Part shown: piece after piece, positions 10,599 through 19,131 of the stretch
Position numbering within the stretch: position 1 is the stretch's first letter
Layout of the letters: each line of letters begins with the position of its first letter
Assembly (NCBI RefSeq): GCF_001590835.1
Contig: NZ_LTAQ01000045.1
Location: forward strand, 134,795-198,794
Source: Bacillus gaemokensis
GTDB taxonomy: Bacteria > Bacillota > Bacilli > Bacillales > Bacillaceae_G
Direction of reading: 5' to 3'
DNA length: 64,000 bases
The notes under the pieces: model-generated
The model's input: only the letters and a program-made list of their open reading frames with translations
What the model was told of the DNA's origin: nothing
The model's database searches: none
Program-made: the position numbers and the translations under genes

Positions 10599-11861
10599 TC
10601 ATTTCTTTTGCTTATCATACTCTTCAAATGCATGGATTCTTTCAAAAATTGGAGGGTGCGTATATAAGAAAAACTTCACTAACGCCGGTGGATTCACTTG
10701 GCTCAATCCTGTTTTTGATAAATACTGGAATGTTTTTACTCCCGATGTCCCGTCCTTTGTCATATCCAATGCATATTGATCAGCTGCACGTTCTTCTACT
10801 CGAGATACATAGTTTGATAATGGACTTACCGCAAAAGATAATACGGAAGAGATAAGGAAAAACAACGGAATAACCGAGAGGCATGCCACCTTTGGAATTT
10901 GCAATGTATTTCCCCATTTTCGCAGGCACATATTGATAATGCGGCTAATGAGATACATCCCTACAAACGTTAACACAATATAACTCGCTACGCCCCAATA
11001 TATATGTTTCATCACATAATGTCCCATTTCGTGCGCCATAATAAATAAAATCTCTTTATCTTTTAACTGCTGAAGTGTTGTATCCCATAATACAATTCGA
11101 GAATTTGAACCAATTCCTGTTACATAAGCATTTAGTGCCGTCGTTTTTTCTGACATGTTCACTTCATATACATGTTCAGTTGGAATATGCGCCTGATCTG
11201 CAATCGCTAAAATTTTCGTTTCTAATTCTTTATTTGTTAGTGTAGAAAAATCATGATACAGCGGATCAATTAAAACCGGCTGTACAAACGTTAAAAAAAT
11301 TGTAAATGGTACAGATAATGCCCATCCAGCTAGCCACCATTTTCTCGGGAATTTATAAATAAGCCATAGAAGTACAGAAACGATTAGTAGCATTGTAATA
11401 TAGTTCACCCAAAAATCAATTACATGATCTTTTATCCAGCTCGCTGCTGCTTGAGTTGAAATGCCATAATCGACTGATATTTGATGGCCTATCCATTGAA
11501 GCGGTAATGAAAGAGCCGTTGTAAGCAGCGATAAATAGAATAAATAGATAGCAACTTGTATCACCCGTACTTTTGTCGTTTCCTTTGACCATTGTTCAAA
11601 ACGCTTTGATACCCCTAAAACAAGAACAAACAATAGAATAATCCATTCAAGAGGCGTCGCTAAAAAAAAGAGTAAGTTTTTCACTCGTGAATAATCTTGA
11701 CTTAATGTAAGCTCCTTCGCATTCATAAACGTCTGTGGATCAGCACTCGTTCCTTTATACATATCTGGAATAATCTCATGGTTCCATCCAAATAAATACC
11801 AATATATAAATAACGCAAAACCAACGTACAAAAAAAGCGACCACCTAACAACTTTCCTCAC
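10599..11861 (-). CDS. M48 family (Ste24/HtpX-like) membrane zinc metalloprotease
   Basis: This membrane metallopeptidase resembles CAAX-prenyl protease Ste24. The zinc site HEMGH is near residue 277, with the downstream glutamate ligand in EERAADQYAL near residue 350. Several transmembrane helices surround the site, and the N-terminus has a membrane anchor at about residues 7-25. I chose the GTG at 11861 (420 residues) because GAGGAGGGGAAAAC lies directly ahead of it. The longer frame to 11963 lacks a ribosome site. Bacterial members act in membrane protein quality control, but no substrate can be named. It is divergent from the sco gene. Confidence 0.9.
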   Translation of the reverse strand: MRKVVRWSLFLYVGFALFIYWYLFGWNHEIIPDMYKGTSADPQTFMNAKELTLSQDYSRVKNLLFFLATPLEWIILLFVLVLGVSKRFEQWSKETTKVRVIQVAIYLFYLSLLTTALSLPLQWIGHQISVDYGISTQAAASWIKDHVIDFWVNYITMLLIVSVLLWLIYKFPRKWWLAGWALSVPFTIFLTFVQPVLIDPLYHDFSTLTNKELETKILAIADQAHIPTEHVYEVNMSEKTTALNAYVTGIGSNSRIVLWDTTLQQLKDKEILFIMAHEMGHYVMKHIYWGVASYIVLTFVGMYLISRIINMCLRKWGNTLQIPKVACLSVIPLFFLISSVLSFAVSPLSNYVSRVEERAADQYALDMTKDGTSGVKTFQYLSKTGLSQVNPPALVKFFLYTHPPIFERIHAFEEYDKQKK

Positions 11862-12018
11862 GTTTTCCCCTCCTCTATGCTGCCTGTCTATTATTATTGT
11901 AAGTTCGTTCTTTCTAAAATAGAACAAGCTAACACATAGAATTGTCATGCAATTTTCAATCACTCCTTAAAAATTGTCGGATTTTTCTTATAAAATATAC
12001 TTGGGAGGGGATTGGTAA

Positions 12019-12603
12019 ATGAAAAAATTTTATCTTACTTTTACACTAGGTTTAGTCATTGTAATCGGAATTGGAATTTACTATTTTACAGATTATCGTA
12101 AGGCTTCCGCTGAAATACCACGTGGCATTGTCATGGAGGATATAAATGGAACAACGCTATCTTTTGATAACTTGCCTAAAAAACTAAAACTTGTAGAATT
12201 TATATATACAAAATGTCCTGATATTTGCCCAGTTACCACCTACAAAATGAAACATCTACGAGACGAATTAGAAAAGGAAAACCTATTTCATAAAGAAATT
12301 GAATTTATCACAATTACCATTGATCCAAAATTCGATACAAAAGAAATATTAACTACATACGCTAACACATTTGAAATGAAAAAAACAAAAGGATGGCACT
12401 TACTACGTGGGGATGTAGATGAAACGAAACAACTAGCAGATACCTTTAACTTTCAGTACCGCGATCCAGGGAGCGGACTATATATTCATACTTCCAACTC
12501 TTATTTACTCGATGAAAATGATTGCTTAATTGAAGTGTTCGGTATGGGGGAACGTGGATTTAATAGTAAGAAAGTACTCAACACAATTAAAGATGCTATA
12601 TAA
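12019..12603 (+). CDS. SCO1/SenC family copper-binding protein
   Basis: Sco proteins deliver copper to the CuA site of cytochrome c oxidase and have a thioredoxin fold. The CxxxC copper site is present as Cys66-Cys70 (TKCPDICP), and the third ligand is the histidine of LYIHTSN near residue 157. The N-terminus (residues 5-23) is a hydrophobic anchor without a lipobox cysteine, so it is probably a membrane-anchored outer-face protein, unlike the lipoprotein form in B. subtilis. GGGAGGGG lies ahead of the ATG. A long hairpin follows the stop. Confidence 0.9.
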   Translation: MKKFYLTFTLGLVIVIGIGIYYFTDYRKASAEIPRGIVMEDINGTTLSFDNLPKKLKLVEFIYTKCPDICPVTTYKMKHLRDELEKENLFHKEIEFITITIDPKFDTKEILTTYANTFEMKKTKGWHLLRGDVDETKQLADTFNFQYRDPGSGLYIHTSNSYLLDENDCLIEVFGMGERGFNSKKVLNTIKDAI

Positions 12604-12623
12604 AAAAGCTTCTATGAATAATA

Positions 12624-12659
12624 AATGAATGATGTGATAGTAACATCACATCATTCATT
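12624..12659. terminator. Bidirectional terminator after sco
   Basis: Perfect 15-bp arms (AATGAATGATGTGAT and its complement) surround a 6-nt loop. T-rich sequence follows on the plus strand. The hairpin overlaps the 3' end of the converging broken gene. Confidence 0.7.
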
Positions 12660-12989
12660 GGTAGTTAAGTTAATTTTTTTAAGCATTCTCATAAGGTTAT
12701 CTAGTTTTTGTTTATACATAATTAGCTGTTGTACTCCGTCTTCATCTGGTTGTATCAAATTATCTTTATGCTGTTTTAATTTTAGATTAATTGCATCATC
12801 GTTTTGTAAAAATTTTTTATTGAGCCTTTTTCCACATAAGAAACTCGATACTAACCCCGCTACAAAACTATCATATTCCACTAACTCGCTATAAATATCA
12901 TCTAATTTATCATCCTCAGGACAATCTGGAAAAGGCTCTTTAACAAACAACTCATATTCTTCTCATAACTTAGAAACAGTAGCTTTCAT
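12651..12989 (-). pseudogene. Small hypothetical gene interrupted by an in-frame TGA
   Basis: An ATG at 12989 with AAAGGAA upstream reads MKATVSKL, then TGA at 12963-12965. The same frame then continues EEYELFVKEPFPDCPEDD for about 100 more codons. Without the stop the product would be about 112 residues, acidic at the N-terminus and with a helical, charged C-terminal half. One base change (for example CGA to TGA) would explain the interruption. A TTG at 12950 could restart translation, but no good ribosome site precedes it. I do not recognise the family. Read-through or a sequencing error cannot be excluded. Confidence 0.55.
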
Positions 12990-13006
12990 TTGATGACAAA
13001 TTCCTT

Positions 13007-13196
13007 TCATCTATATATAGTCAATATCAAATTCGTTATCGGAAATCCAGAATCCTCTCCTATAACAGCGTCAATTCCACAGTAAGGACATGTTGCTGCG
13101 TCGTCACCTTCCCACCAGTCCGTGATTTCAATAGGACTAAAGATCTTTAAATAATAAAAACAACCTAAAATTATACTGTATTTATCCAGTAGGCTT
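13007..13196 (-). pseudogene. Remnant of a small CPYCG zinc-ribbon protein gene
   Basis: An open frame without a start codon reads GCFYYLKIFSPIE, then TDWWEGDDAATCPYCGID, then AVIGEDSGFPIT, and ends in an unrelated tail and stop. The CPYCG knuckle, the upstream C-F-Y-Y and the WWEGD stretch resemble a short Bacillus family of cytoplasmic zinc-ribbon proteins as I remember it (CFYC...CPYCGIDSVI). The second cysteine of the first knuckle is Tyr here, and both ends appear lost. I therefore call it a decayed copy. It sits directly upstream of the other broken gene, so the two may have been an operon. Confidence 0.5.
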
Positions 13197-13295
13197 TAGA
13201 TTGTTTTTGTTTACTCATAAAAAATTGATTACAATACATCCAAGTAAAGTAACTACATATCCAACTTGTTTTTCATCAAAACAAACTAGCATTCC

Positions 13296-13595
13296 TCACC
13301 CAAAAATATTCACGAAGAAACTGAGATCCTGAAAGGAAATGGAACTATATTTCATAATTCCTTGTACTGTTAAAAGTAGTACAAGACCAAGCACACATAT
13401 ATAGTTAATGCCATCCTCACTTCTTTTTTCAACTACAATCCCGCCGCCAATACATAATAGCCCTAGAAGATGCAGTGCTAAATAAACAAAAAAGTATGAC
13501 TCATTCCAACGAAAGCCAACATTCATTGTCGTAATAACAATTAGACTCCCCATAATCAAATAAAACAGTTTATTTGATTGTATCGTTTTATTCAT
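13296..13595 (-). CDS. Small hypothetical membrane protein
   Basis: This 99-residue product has three hydrophobic segments, at about residues 9-26, 33-52 and 66-84, and is probably an integral membrane protein. AAAGGAG precedes the ATG at a rather long spacing of about 12 bp. No family is recognised. It follows the 122-codon membrane protein gene and the CPBP gene in the same direction, with short gaps, so the three may be expressed together. Confidence 0.55.
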   Translation of the reverse strand: MNKTIQSNKLFYLIMGSLIVITTMNVGFRWNESYFFVYLALHLLGLLCIGGGIVVEKRSEDGINYICVLGLVLLLTVQGIMKYSSISFQDLSFFVNIFG

Positions 13596-13643
13596 ATAGC
13601 TGTATACACTCCTTTCTATGTTTTTTCGTTGTTCAGTATATAT

Positions 13644-14006
13644 TTAATGACGTTTCATTATAATGAAATAAATAATAGCTTTGATACAATAAAAAGATAT
13701 ACAAACGATCATCACTTTTTCAAAGATTTTGTTAAATACAACTCGATTCTCTTCATTTTTGCAATATCTTTGAAACACACGCTTCAGTATTTCTTCCAAA
13801 ATAAAACCACTTAAAATGAATATCCCTACCAGGACAAGTAAAAAAATAATACTTTCTTTATAGCTACTACTTGTAAACAAATGAAATTCTGGAAATATAA
13901 TAGGATCAACTACCGGGCTAACGAATTCACAAAATCCCCCATTACATATATCTGTAATAGATGTAGAGTCTACAATTTCTTTCAAGATTTTTTCAATTAA
14001 CTTCAT
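13644..14006 (-). CDS. Hypothetical membrane protein with an extracytoplasmic CNGGFC segment
   Basis: About 120 residues with two hydrophobic segments, near residues 50-70 and 97-115. A polar N-terminal part holds CNGGFC, and a basic KRH tail ends the protein. The ATG at 14006 has GGAGAG at 8 bp and is preferred over the ATG at 14012. No family is recognised. It lies 25 bp downstream of the CPBP gene in the same orientation. CPBP proteins are often found beside bacteriocin or immunity genes, but nothing here proves such a role. Confidence 0.55.
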   Translation of the reverse strand: MKLIEKILKEIVDSTSITDICNGGFCEFVSPVVDPIIFPEFHLFTSSSYKESIIFLLVLVGIFILSGFILEEILKRVFQRYCKNEENRVVFNKIFEKVMIVCISFYCIKAIIYFIIMKRH

Positions 14007-14031
14007 CCCCATTACTCTCCTAAAATATAAG

Positions 14032-14859
14032 CTATAACTCTCTCATTTTATTTACGTATGCCACTGATACCTCTTTATTTATATAACTGCGATTGATAAA
14101 CAAAAAGATGAGTACTAAATTTAAACCAATACTAAAAATAATAAGTCCTGTAAAGAATGGCGTATACTTAGAAAAGTCAGCTAGACTTATCATTTCTTCT
14201 TTACTAAACATAAGAGATGCAATAAGTACAATCGCATTATAGAGCATATGAATACTGATCGGTATTAGTAAACTTTTTGTACGAATGTATACAATTGATA
14301 AGACGATGCTAAATATGGCAGCACCGAGAAAATCAACATGCAAACATCCAAAAAGAAGCGCTACCGTAATCATCCCTTTTACCGCTCCCCATTTTGCTGC
14401 AAAACGGTGGAATAGAAATCCCCTAAATACAAATTCGCCTATAATAGGAGCCACCAAAACTACTACTATAAATTGATATACATACCCACCCGTACTACTT
14501 ATAATAGGTTCATGTAATATATTTATAATAAAATCTGGTGTAATCCATGCGAAGCTATACATATACAATACAATGTATCCATAACTAAAAAGACACAGCA
14601 TTCCTGTAATCATCAAAACTTGTAAAAGATTAAATGATTCTCTTCTATTCATAAATAAAGTAAATGGAATACCGTTGTGCTTACATTGATACCACAACCA
14701 AACAGATGGAAATATATATATCACGAGTAGGCTTGTGAATGAAGAAATTGATATATGAAATGTATTTTCTAAAAATTGTTTACTAACACGTTCTATACAA
14801 AGAAGTAGTGCATATACAATCAAAAAATATCTAGCTCGCATCGAATAAAAAGGATTCAC
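14032..14859 (-). CDS. CPBP family intramembrane protease-like protein
   Basis: This polytopic protein of about 275 residues belongs to the CAAX protease/bacteriocin-processing (Abi) family. The motifs seen are GEFVFRGFLFHRF, then FGCLHVDFLG, then ISIHMLYNAIVL. In most members the first motif is EExxxR. Here the first Glu is Gly (GEFVFR), so a catalytic residue may be missing and activity is uncertain. The GTG at 14859 has GGGGAGGAG about 6 bp upstream, which I favour over the longer frame from 14901. It heads a set of three small membrane-protein genes. Confidence 0.75.
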   Translation of the reverse strand: MNPFYSMRARYFLIVYALLLCIERVSKQFLENTFHISISSFTSLLVIYIFPSVWLWYQCKHNGIPFTLFMNRRESFNLLQVLMITGMLCLFSYGYIVLYMYSFAWITPDFIINILHEPIISSTGGYVYQFIVVVLVAPIIGEFVFRGFLFHRFAAKWGAVKGMITVALLFGCLHVDFLGAAIFSIVLSIVYIRTKSLLIPISIHMLYNAIVLIASLMFSKEEMISLADFSKYTPFFTGLIIFSIGLNLVLIFLFINRSYINKEVSVAYVNKMREL

Positions 14860-14999
14860 CCTCATCTCCTCCCCTATGTTACTTTTATCATACCATCTCA
14901 ATCTTATTTCTAAGCAAAGAAAACCTTAATTTTCCCTTAAAAATTCCATAACTTACAAGAAAATGTTATGATATTCGTTGGAAATAGGGGGGATTTATT

Positions 15000-15704
15000 G
15001 TGTACAACGCAAATATTTTACTAGTCGATGATGAAACAGCAATTTTACAGCTATTAACTACTATTCTACAAAAAGAGGGATTTTCTCATATTACAACTGC
15101 TACATCTGCTGAAGAAGCTCTACGCCTTGTAGCGCAACACAGTTATGATTTAATGGTTCTAGATGTAATGCTTCCAGGAAAATCTGGATTTGATATTTGT
15201 CCAATCATTCGTCAAAAAACAGACTGTCCGATTTTCTTCTTAACAGCAAAATCATCTGATTTAGATAAAGTATCCGGCTTCCTATACGGAGCTGACGATT
15301 ATATTACAAAACCATTCAACCCACTAGAAGTAGTCGCCCGAATGAAAGCTCAACTCCGAAGACATATGAAGAAAGCTACACAATCTATGGAAGAAAAACA
15401 CTTCATTTCTTTTGAAAGATTTCAAGTTGATATACACGCAGCAGAATTACAAGTAGATGGAAAAACTGTTGAATGTTCAGCTCAACTTTTTCAGCTACTA
15501 CTCTTTTTCTGTGAACATCCTAATTACGTATTTTCCAAAGAAGAAATATATGAAAAGGTCTGGGGCGCTCCTGCCTACAATGGGGATGATAATACTATTA
15601 TGGTCCACATTCGAAAATTACGTGAAAAAATTGAAATTGATCCAAGTAACCCGCAGTATATAAAGACCGTTCGTGGACTTGGCTATAAATTCGTTGCAAA
15701 GTAG
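15000..15704 (+). CDS. OmpR/PhoB-family response regulator
   Basis: A 234-residue two-component response regulator. The receiver domain spans residues 1-120, with acidic pocket Asp10-Asp11, phospho-acceptor Asp55 (VLDVMLPG) and conserved Lys in FLTAKSSD. A winged-helix DNA-binding domain (about residues 135-232) ends with IKTVRGLGYKF. The start is GTG at 15000 behind GGGGGGATT. The kinase gene begins 10 bp downstream, so the two form an operon. No target operator could be identified. Confidence 0.93.
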   Translation: MYNANILLVDDETAILQLLTTILQKEGFSHITTATSAEEALRLVAQHSYDLMVLDVMLPGKSGFDICPIIRQKTDCPIFFLTAKSSDLDKVSGFLYGADDYITKPFNPLEVVARMKAQLRRHMKKATQSMEEKHFISFERFQVDIHAAELQVDGKTVECSAQLFQLLLFFCEHPNYVFSKEEIYEKVWGAPAYNGDDNTIMVHIRKLREKIEIDPSNPQYIKTVRGLGYKFVAK

Positions 15705-15713
15705 GTAGTACAT

Positions 15714-17453
15714 ATGAATTTAAGTAGAAGGCTCATTATCCAGTTTATTATGCAGCATATTTTCGTCCTGTTTACTTTACTAATTGCAGTAGTAGTCGCT
15801 TTTGTTTATTTAGCTTACCTTGTCAGTACAACTTTATATGAACCGAACATCCCAAAATCCGATAGTTCCGCAATCTCTCAATATATCTCTTCAGAAGATG
15901 GTCATATTACATTGAATTCTGATGTAAAAAAATTAATTACAGATAAAGATGACTGGCTACAAATTGTAGATGATAACGGAAAAGTTCTCTATCATTTCAA
16001 TACTCCAGATGATGTCCCTGCTTCTTATACAAAGACATCTCTAGTTGCATATTTACAGCACCATATACAGAGTCCGTATAAATTCACTTATTGGGAAATT
16101 GAGTTAGAAGATAAAAAAGCAATCGTTATTTATGGAGGCGTGATGAAAAGTAGTACGCTACTACAAAAACTCAACCAAAATCATCCTTCTCCATTGATCG
16201 ATAATTTTTCATTAACCGAACAAGAAAAGGAATTATTCTCTAAAGAAAAAGCAACGCTACAAATATTCGATGTAAATGGAGAAGCAGTTTTTTCATATCC
16301 ACATGGAAAGAAAAAAACACTTTCAGCAATACAAGCCGCACTTGCCGAAAAAGAACCATGGAATCACGAGGAGAACATCTCTAGTTTCTATCATTCAGAT
16401 AGTGGACTTCTCTTCGTCATAACAGCGAAAAATGATTATTATTATCCAGATGATGAAACAGAAATCCAATTTGCAAAAAAATTCTTTACAGGAGTCGGCT
16501 CTATATTTCTTGTCGTGTTTGCCTACTTAGTAATTCTCTCTATTTGGTACGGAAGAAAATTTGGTAAACCATTATTACATACAATGCGTTGGCTCAAAAA
16601 TATTGCTGGAGGGAAATATGAAGAACCGGTAAGTAAAAAAGGGAAATCCGTTCGCTTCCGGCGCTCTGGTAAAGAAAAGTGGTCATTCCGTCTGTTTAAA
16701 GATGTTACAAATACGTTAGAACATCTTTCTATTACTCTTCAAAAAAATGACGCGATGCGAAAAGTGCTCCAACAAACACGCGAAGAATGGATCACCGGTC
16801 TCACGCATGATTTAAAAACACCGCTCAGTTCCATTTACGGCTATTCTCTCTTATTAGAGTCTAAGCAATATAACTGGACTGATAAAGATATTCAAGAATT
16901 CGGCCGCGTGATGAAAGAAAAGTCACAATATATGACAACATTAATTGACGACTTAAGCTTAACTTACCAATTAAAAAACAATGCGCTTCCCTCTCAGCAC
17001 GTTCATGTTGAAATCAACCAGTTTGTACAAAAAGTCTTATTACAATTTATTAATAACCCGACACTTCAAAATCAAAATATCGAATTTGTTCCTAGTGCTA
17101 ATAAAATTTATTATTCTATCGAGGAAAAATGGTTCCAACGCATCATTGAAAACTTATTAGCAAATGCCGTAAAGCATAATAATGAAACAACAAAGGTGAT
17201 TGTAAAGCTTGGACAAGGTGCAGACTCTTTTACACTTTCTATTTCTGATAACGGAAAAGGTATGGATGAACAAACAAAAGGTTTATTGTTTGAACGCTAT
17301 TATCGCGGTACAAATACCGAAGAAAATAATGCCGGAACAGGGCTTGGCTTAGCGATTACAAAACAACTTGTACTCGCTCATAACGGTACGATTTCAATTG
17401 AAAGTGAGCTTGGAGAAGGAACGACCATTATTATCGTATTTCCGCTTAACTAA
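15714..17453 (+). CDS. Membrane sensor histidine kinase
   Basis: The 579-residue partner kinase of the upstream regulator. Transmembrane segment 1 lies at about residues 12-34 and segment 2 at about 258-282, enclosing a sensor domain of about 220 residues outside the cell. The phosphorylation box GLTHDLKTPLSSIYGYS puts the histidine at about residue 365. ATPase motifs follow: N-box NLLANAVKHN, G1 SDNGKGMD and G2 GTGLGLAI. All catalytic motifs look intact. The signal sensed cannot be inferred, because neither target genes nor an ABC exporter adjoin the pair. Confidence 0.92.
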   Translation: MNLSRRLIIQFIMQHIFVLFTLLIAVVVAFVYLAYLVSTTLYEPNIPKSDSSAISQYISSEDGHITLNSDVKKLITDKDDWLQIVDDNGKVLYHFNTPDDVPASYTKTSLVAYLQHHIQSPYKFTYWEIELEDKKAIVIYGGVMKSSTLLQKLNQNHPSPLIDNFSLTEQEKELFSKEKATLQIFDVNGEAVFSYPHGKKKTLSAIQAALAEKEPWNHEENISSFYHSDSGLLFVITAKNDYYYPDDETEIQFAKKFFTGVGSIFLVVFAYLVILSIWYGRKFGKPLLHTMRWLKNIAGGKYEEPVSKKGKSVRFRRSGKEKWSFRLFKDVTNTLEHLSITLQKNDAMRKVLQQTREEWITGLTHDLKTPLSSIYGYSLLLESKQYNWTDKDIQEFGRVMKEKSQYMTTLIDDLSLTYQLKNNALPSQHVHVEINQFVQKVLLQFINNPTLQNQNIEFVPSANKIYYSIEEKWFQRIIENLLANAVKHNNETTKVIVKLGQGADSFTLSISDNGKGMDEQTKGLLFERYYRGTNTEENNAGTGLGLAITKQLVLAHNGTISIESELGEGTTIIIVFPLN

Positions 17454-17459
17454 CAAAAA

Positions 17460-17494
17460 AAGAACTTCCTAGGGTATCAATCTAGGAAGTTCTT
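17460..17494. terminator. Terminator after the two-component operon
   Basis: Perfect 13-bp arms (AAGAACTTCCTAG and its complement) with a 9-nt loop and TTTTC after it on the plus strand. It can also serve the converging VOC gene. Confidence 0.85.
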
Positions 17495-17497
17495 TTC

Positions 17498-17863
17498 TTA
17501 TTTACCAACCAATACAAACACATTCTCATCTGGCGCCTCCATCACTGCTACATGACCTGACTCTGTTTGAAACGGCTCACGTATCCATTTCACATCTTTA
17601 TTTTCTTTTAAACTCTCATATGTTTGAAGAACATCTTCTACCAATATCTCAACTTCCATAAAATTAATATCTGGATGATTGCTTAATACTAACTCGGAAC
17701 TATGCTTCTCTGGAAATTTCAGTCCTATTAAAGTCCAAACCTGGTCATTTTCTAAATTTCTCTCCACAATCCAATGTTGTTTCAATCCCATTGATTTATA
17801 AAACAAAGCAGACTTCTCTATATCCTTTGTATGTATGGATACACATTCTAATTTTTTAAACAT
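17498..17863 (-). CDS. VOC (glyoxalase/bleomycin-resistance fold) family protein
   Basis: A 121-residue single-domain vicinal-oxygen-chelate protein. It starts with CVSIHTKDIEKSALFYKSMG, the usual first beta-alpha unit. His and Glu residues at the expected metal positions (SIHTKD and HVAVMEAPDENVFVLVG) are seen. The family includes metal-dependent lyases, dioxygenases and drug-binding proteins, so the specific role is unknown. AAAGGGGATAGGAGAGT precedes the ATG. It follows the AraC gene in the same direction across a hairpin. Confidence 0.85.
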   Translation of the reverse strand: MFKKLECVSIHTKDIEKSALFYKSMGLKQHWIVERNLENDQVWTLIGLKFPEKHSSELVLSNHPDINFMEVEILVEDVLQTYESLKENKDVKWIREPFQTESGHVAVMEAPDENVFVLVGK

Positions 17864-17882
17864 ACTCTCCTATCCCCTTTAT

Positions 17883-17921
17883 AAGAAGAGCGAATCATTT
17901 TTTAATGATTCGCTCCTTCTT
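17883..17921. terminator. Hairpin between the AraC and VOC genes
   Basis: GCGAATCATT and AATGATTCGC form the core stem, extended by AAGAAG/CTTCTT. It directly abuts the AraC stop codon. The T run is weak on the minus strand and stronger on the plus strand. Confidence 0.6.
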
Positions 17922-18827
17922 TTATTGTTTTTTCTGCACTGGTATCCAAATCTCAACTTGAGCAGATTCGCTCTTATCTTCATGGCAACGCTCATCGTAT
18001 AGTTCAAACTCTACACTCCCGCAATGCTCATATCCTGAATGTGGGAACCATTCTGAGAAAACAGCATTCCAGGTTTGATGGATTGACGGGACCATATCTT
18101 TATGAGGTACTTTCGGCGTTGTAAATACCGCATACGTTGCCTCTGGGAATGTACGCTTCGTAAGTTCACTTGGCACATTATTAAAGTCTGTAACTTCCAT
18201 TCCGATAATATAAGTGAAGTCTCCTGTTTCTAAATTAAAATCTGTACACATTCCAAGTTCTACCCATTGACTTGTATCTTTACTGTTTGGAATAGTCGTT
18301 CCTAGATCTTTTTGTAAATAATTATCCCAAAACGCTGGGATGTCTTGATGATTTTTCCCTTCTTTACTAGTCGTCTTCATCTCATACCCCGCTACAAGAA
18401 ACTCTGGCTTTTTCACAATACGAAATTCCATTTTTATTCCCCCTAAATATGGATTTAATTTTCTCTGTTTCACATTCACTTTGTAATACATTGGTGTTTT
18501 TATTTCTTGCTTTCGATACTCACTTGGCGTCATTTGAAACAATTTTTTAAAGGCTCGAATGAACGTTTCGTGAGATTGAAAGCCATGTTCGAATGCGATA
18601 TCAATAATTTTTTCGTCCGTATGAGAAAGCTGATAAGCTGCCCGGGCTAGCCTCCTCTTCCGAACATACTCCATTACTGGATCACCGACTAACGCCTGGA
18701 ATACACGATGAAAATGAGACTCAGAAAAACCTGCCATATGAGCTAAATTACGTAACGTTTGTTTTTCCATCACATCTTCTTCAATATAATCAATCGCTTT
18801 TTGAATTTGCATTTCATAGCTTTCCAT
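17922..18827 (-). CDS. AraC-family regulator with a GyrI-like effector domain
   Basis: A 301-residue transcription factor. Two helix-turn-helix motifs fill residues 8-106 (LRNLAHMAGFSESHFHRVFQ and IIDIAFEHGFQSHETFIRAF). A GyrI-like/Rob-type small-molecule-binding domain covers about residues 130-300 (EFRIVKKPEFLVAGYEMKTT). Such proteins usually sense drugs or other hydrophobic ligands. The start ATG has GGCGGG upstream. The right end of a TnpB element lies about 30 bp ahead of the start codon, so the native promoter has probably been displaced. Expression may now depend on read-through from the element. Confidence 0.9.
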   Translation of the reverse strand: MESYEMQIQKAIDYIEEDVMEKQTLRNLAHMAGFSESHFHRVFQALVGDPVMEYVRKRRLARAAYQLSHTDEKIIDIAFEHGFQSHETFIRAFKKLFQMTPSEYRKQEIKTPMYYKVNVKQRKLNPYLGGIKMEFRIVKKPEFLVAGYEMKTTSKEGKNHQDIPAFWDNYLQKDLGTTIPNSKDTSQWVELGMCTDFNLETGDFTYIIGMEVTDFNNVPSELTKRTFPEATYAVFTTPKVPHKDMVPSIHQTWNAVFSEWFPHSGYEHCGSVEFELYDERCHEDKSESAQVEIWIPVQKKQ

Positions 18828-18854
18828 CTCTGTTCACCCGCCTTATATGTATTA

Positions 18855-19131
18855 TGTTGAACTACCCCACGAGCTTGAGGTGGGGATTCCACTGTTTCTG
18901 CCCTAACAAAAACACTTCCTCTCGTTCAACAAAGAGGATACAACAATATAGAAATTCGGTAGTGTCCTTAAGCAAGACGACCTCTTTCTGTCTTCTGAGG
19001 AAAACAGAAAAGGTACAGCTACTTTCTTCCTATATCAAGGCGAAGAACACCCTGTCATGCATCCAGTTCCTAGACCTGTTATCTGCTCTGGTGACAAGTG
19101 TAAGAGACTGGGACAAGGGGATCTTTTTTCA
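18855..19131 (-). ncRNA. Right end and probable omega-RNA region of the TnpB element
   Basis: TnpB elements encode a guide RNA that overlaps the tnpB 3' end and the element right end. Here about 275 bp after the tnpB stop end in a strong hairpin, CCCCAC-gagcttga-GTGGGG read across both strands (18865-18886). Pairs such as CTTCCTCTCGTTC/GAACGAGAGGAAG are suggested further in. By known architecture the RNA would extend a few nucleotides past the element. Its guide would then copy the adjoining araC leader (CATAATACATATAAGG). Boundary and RNA are inferred, not shown. Confidence 0.5.
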
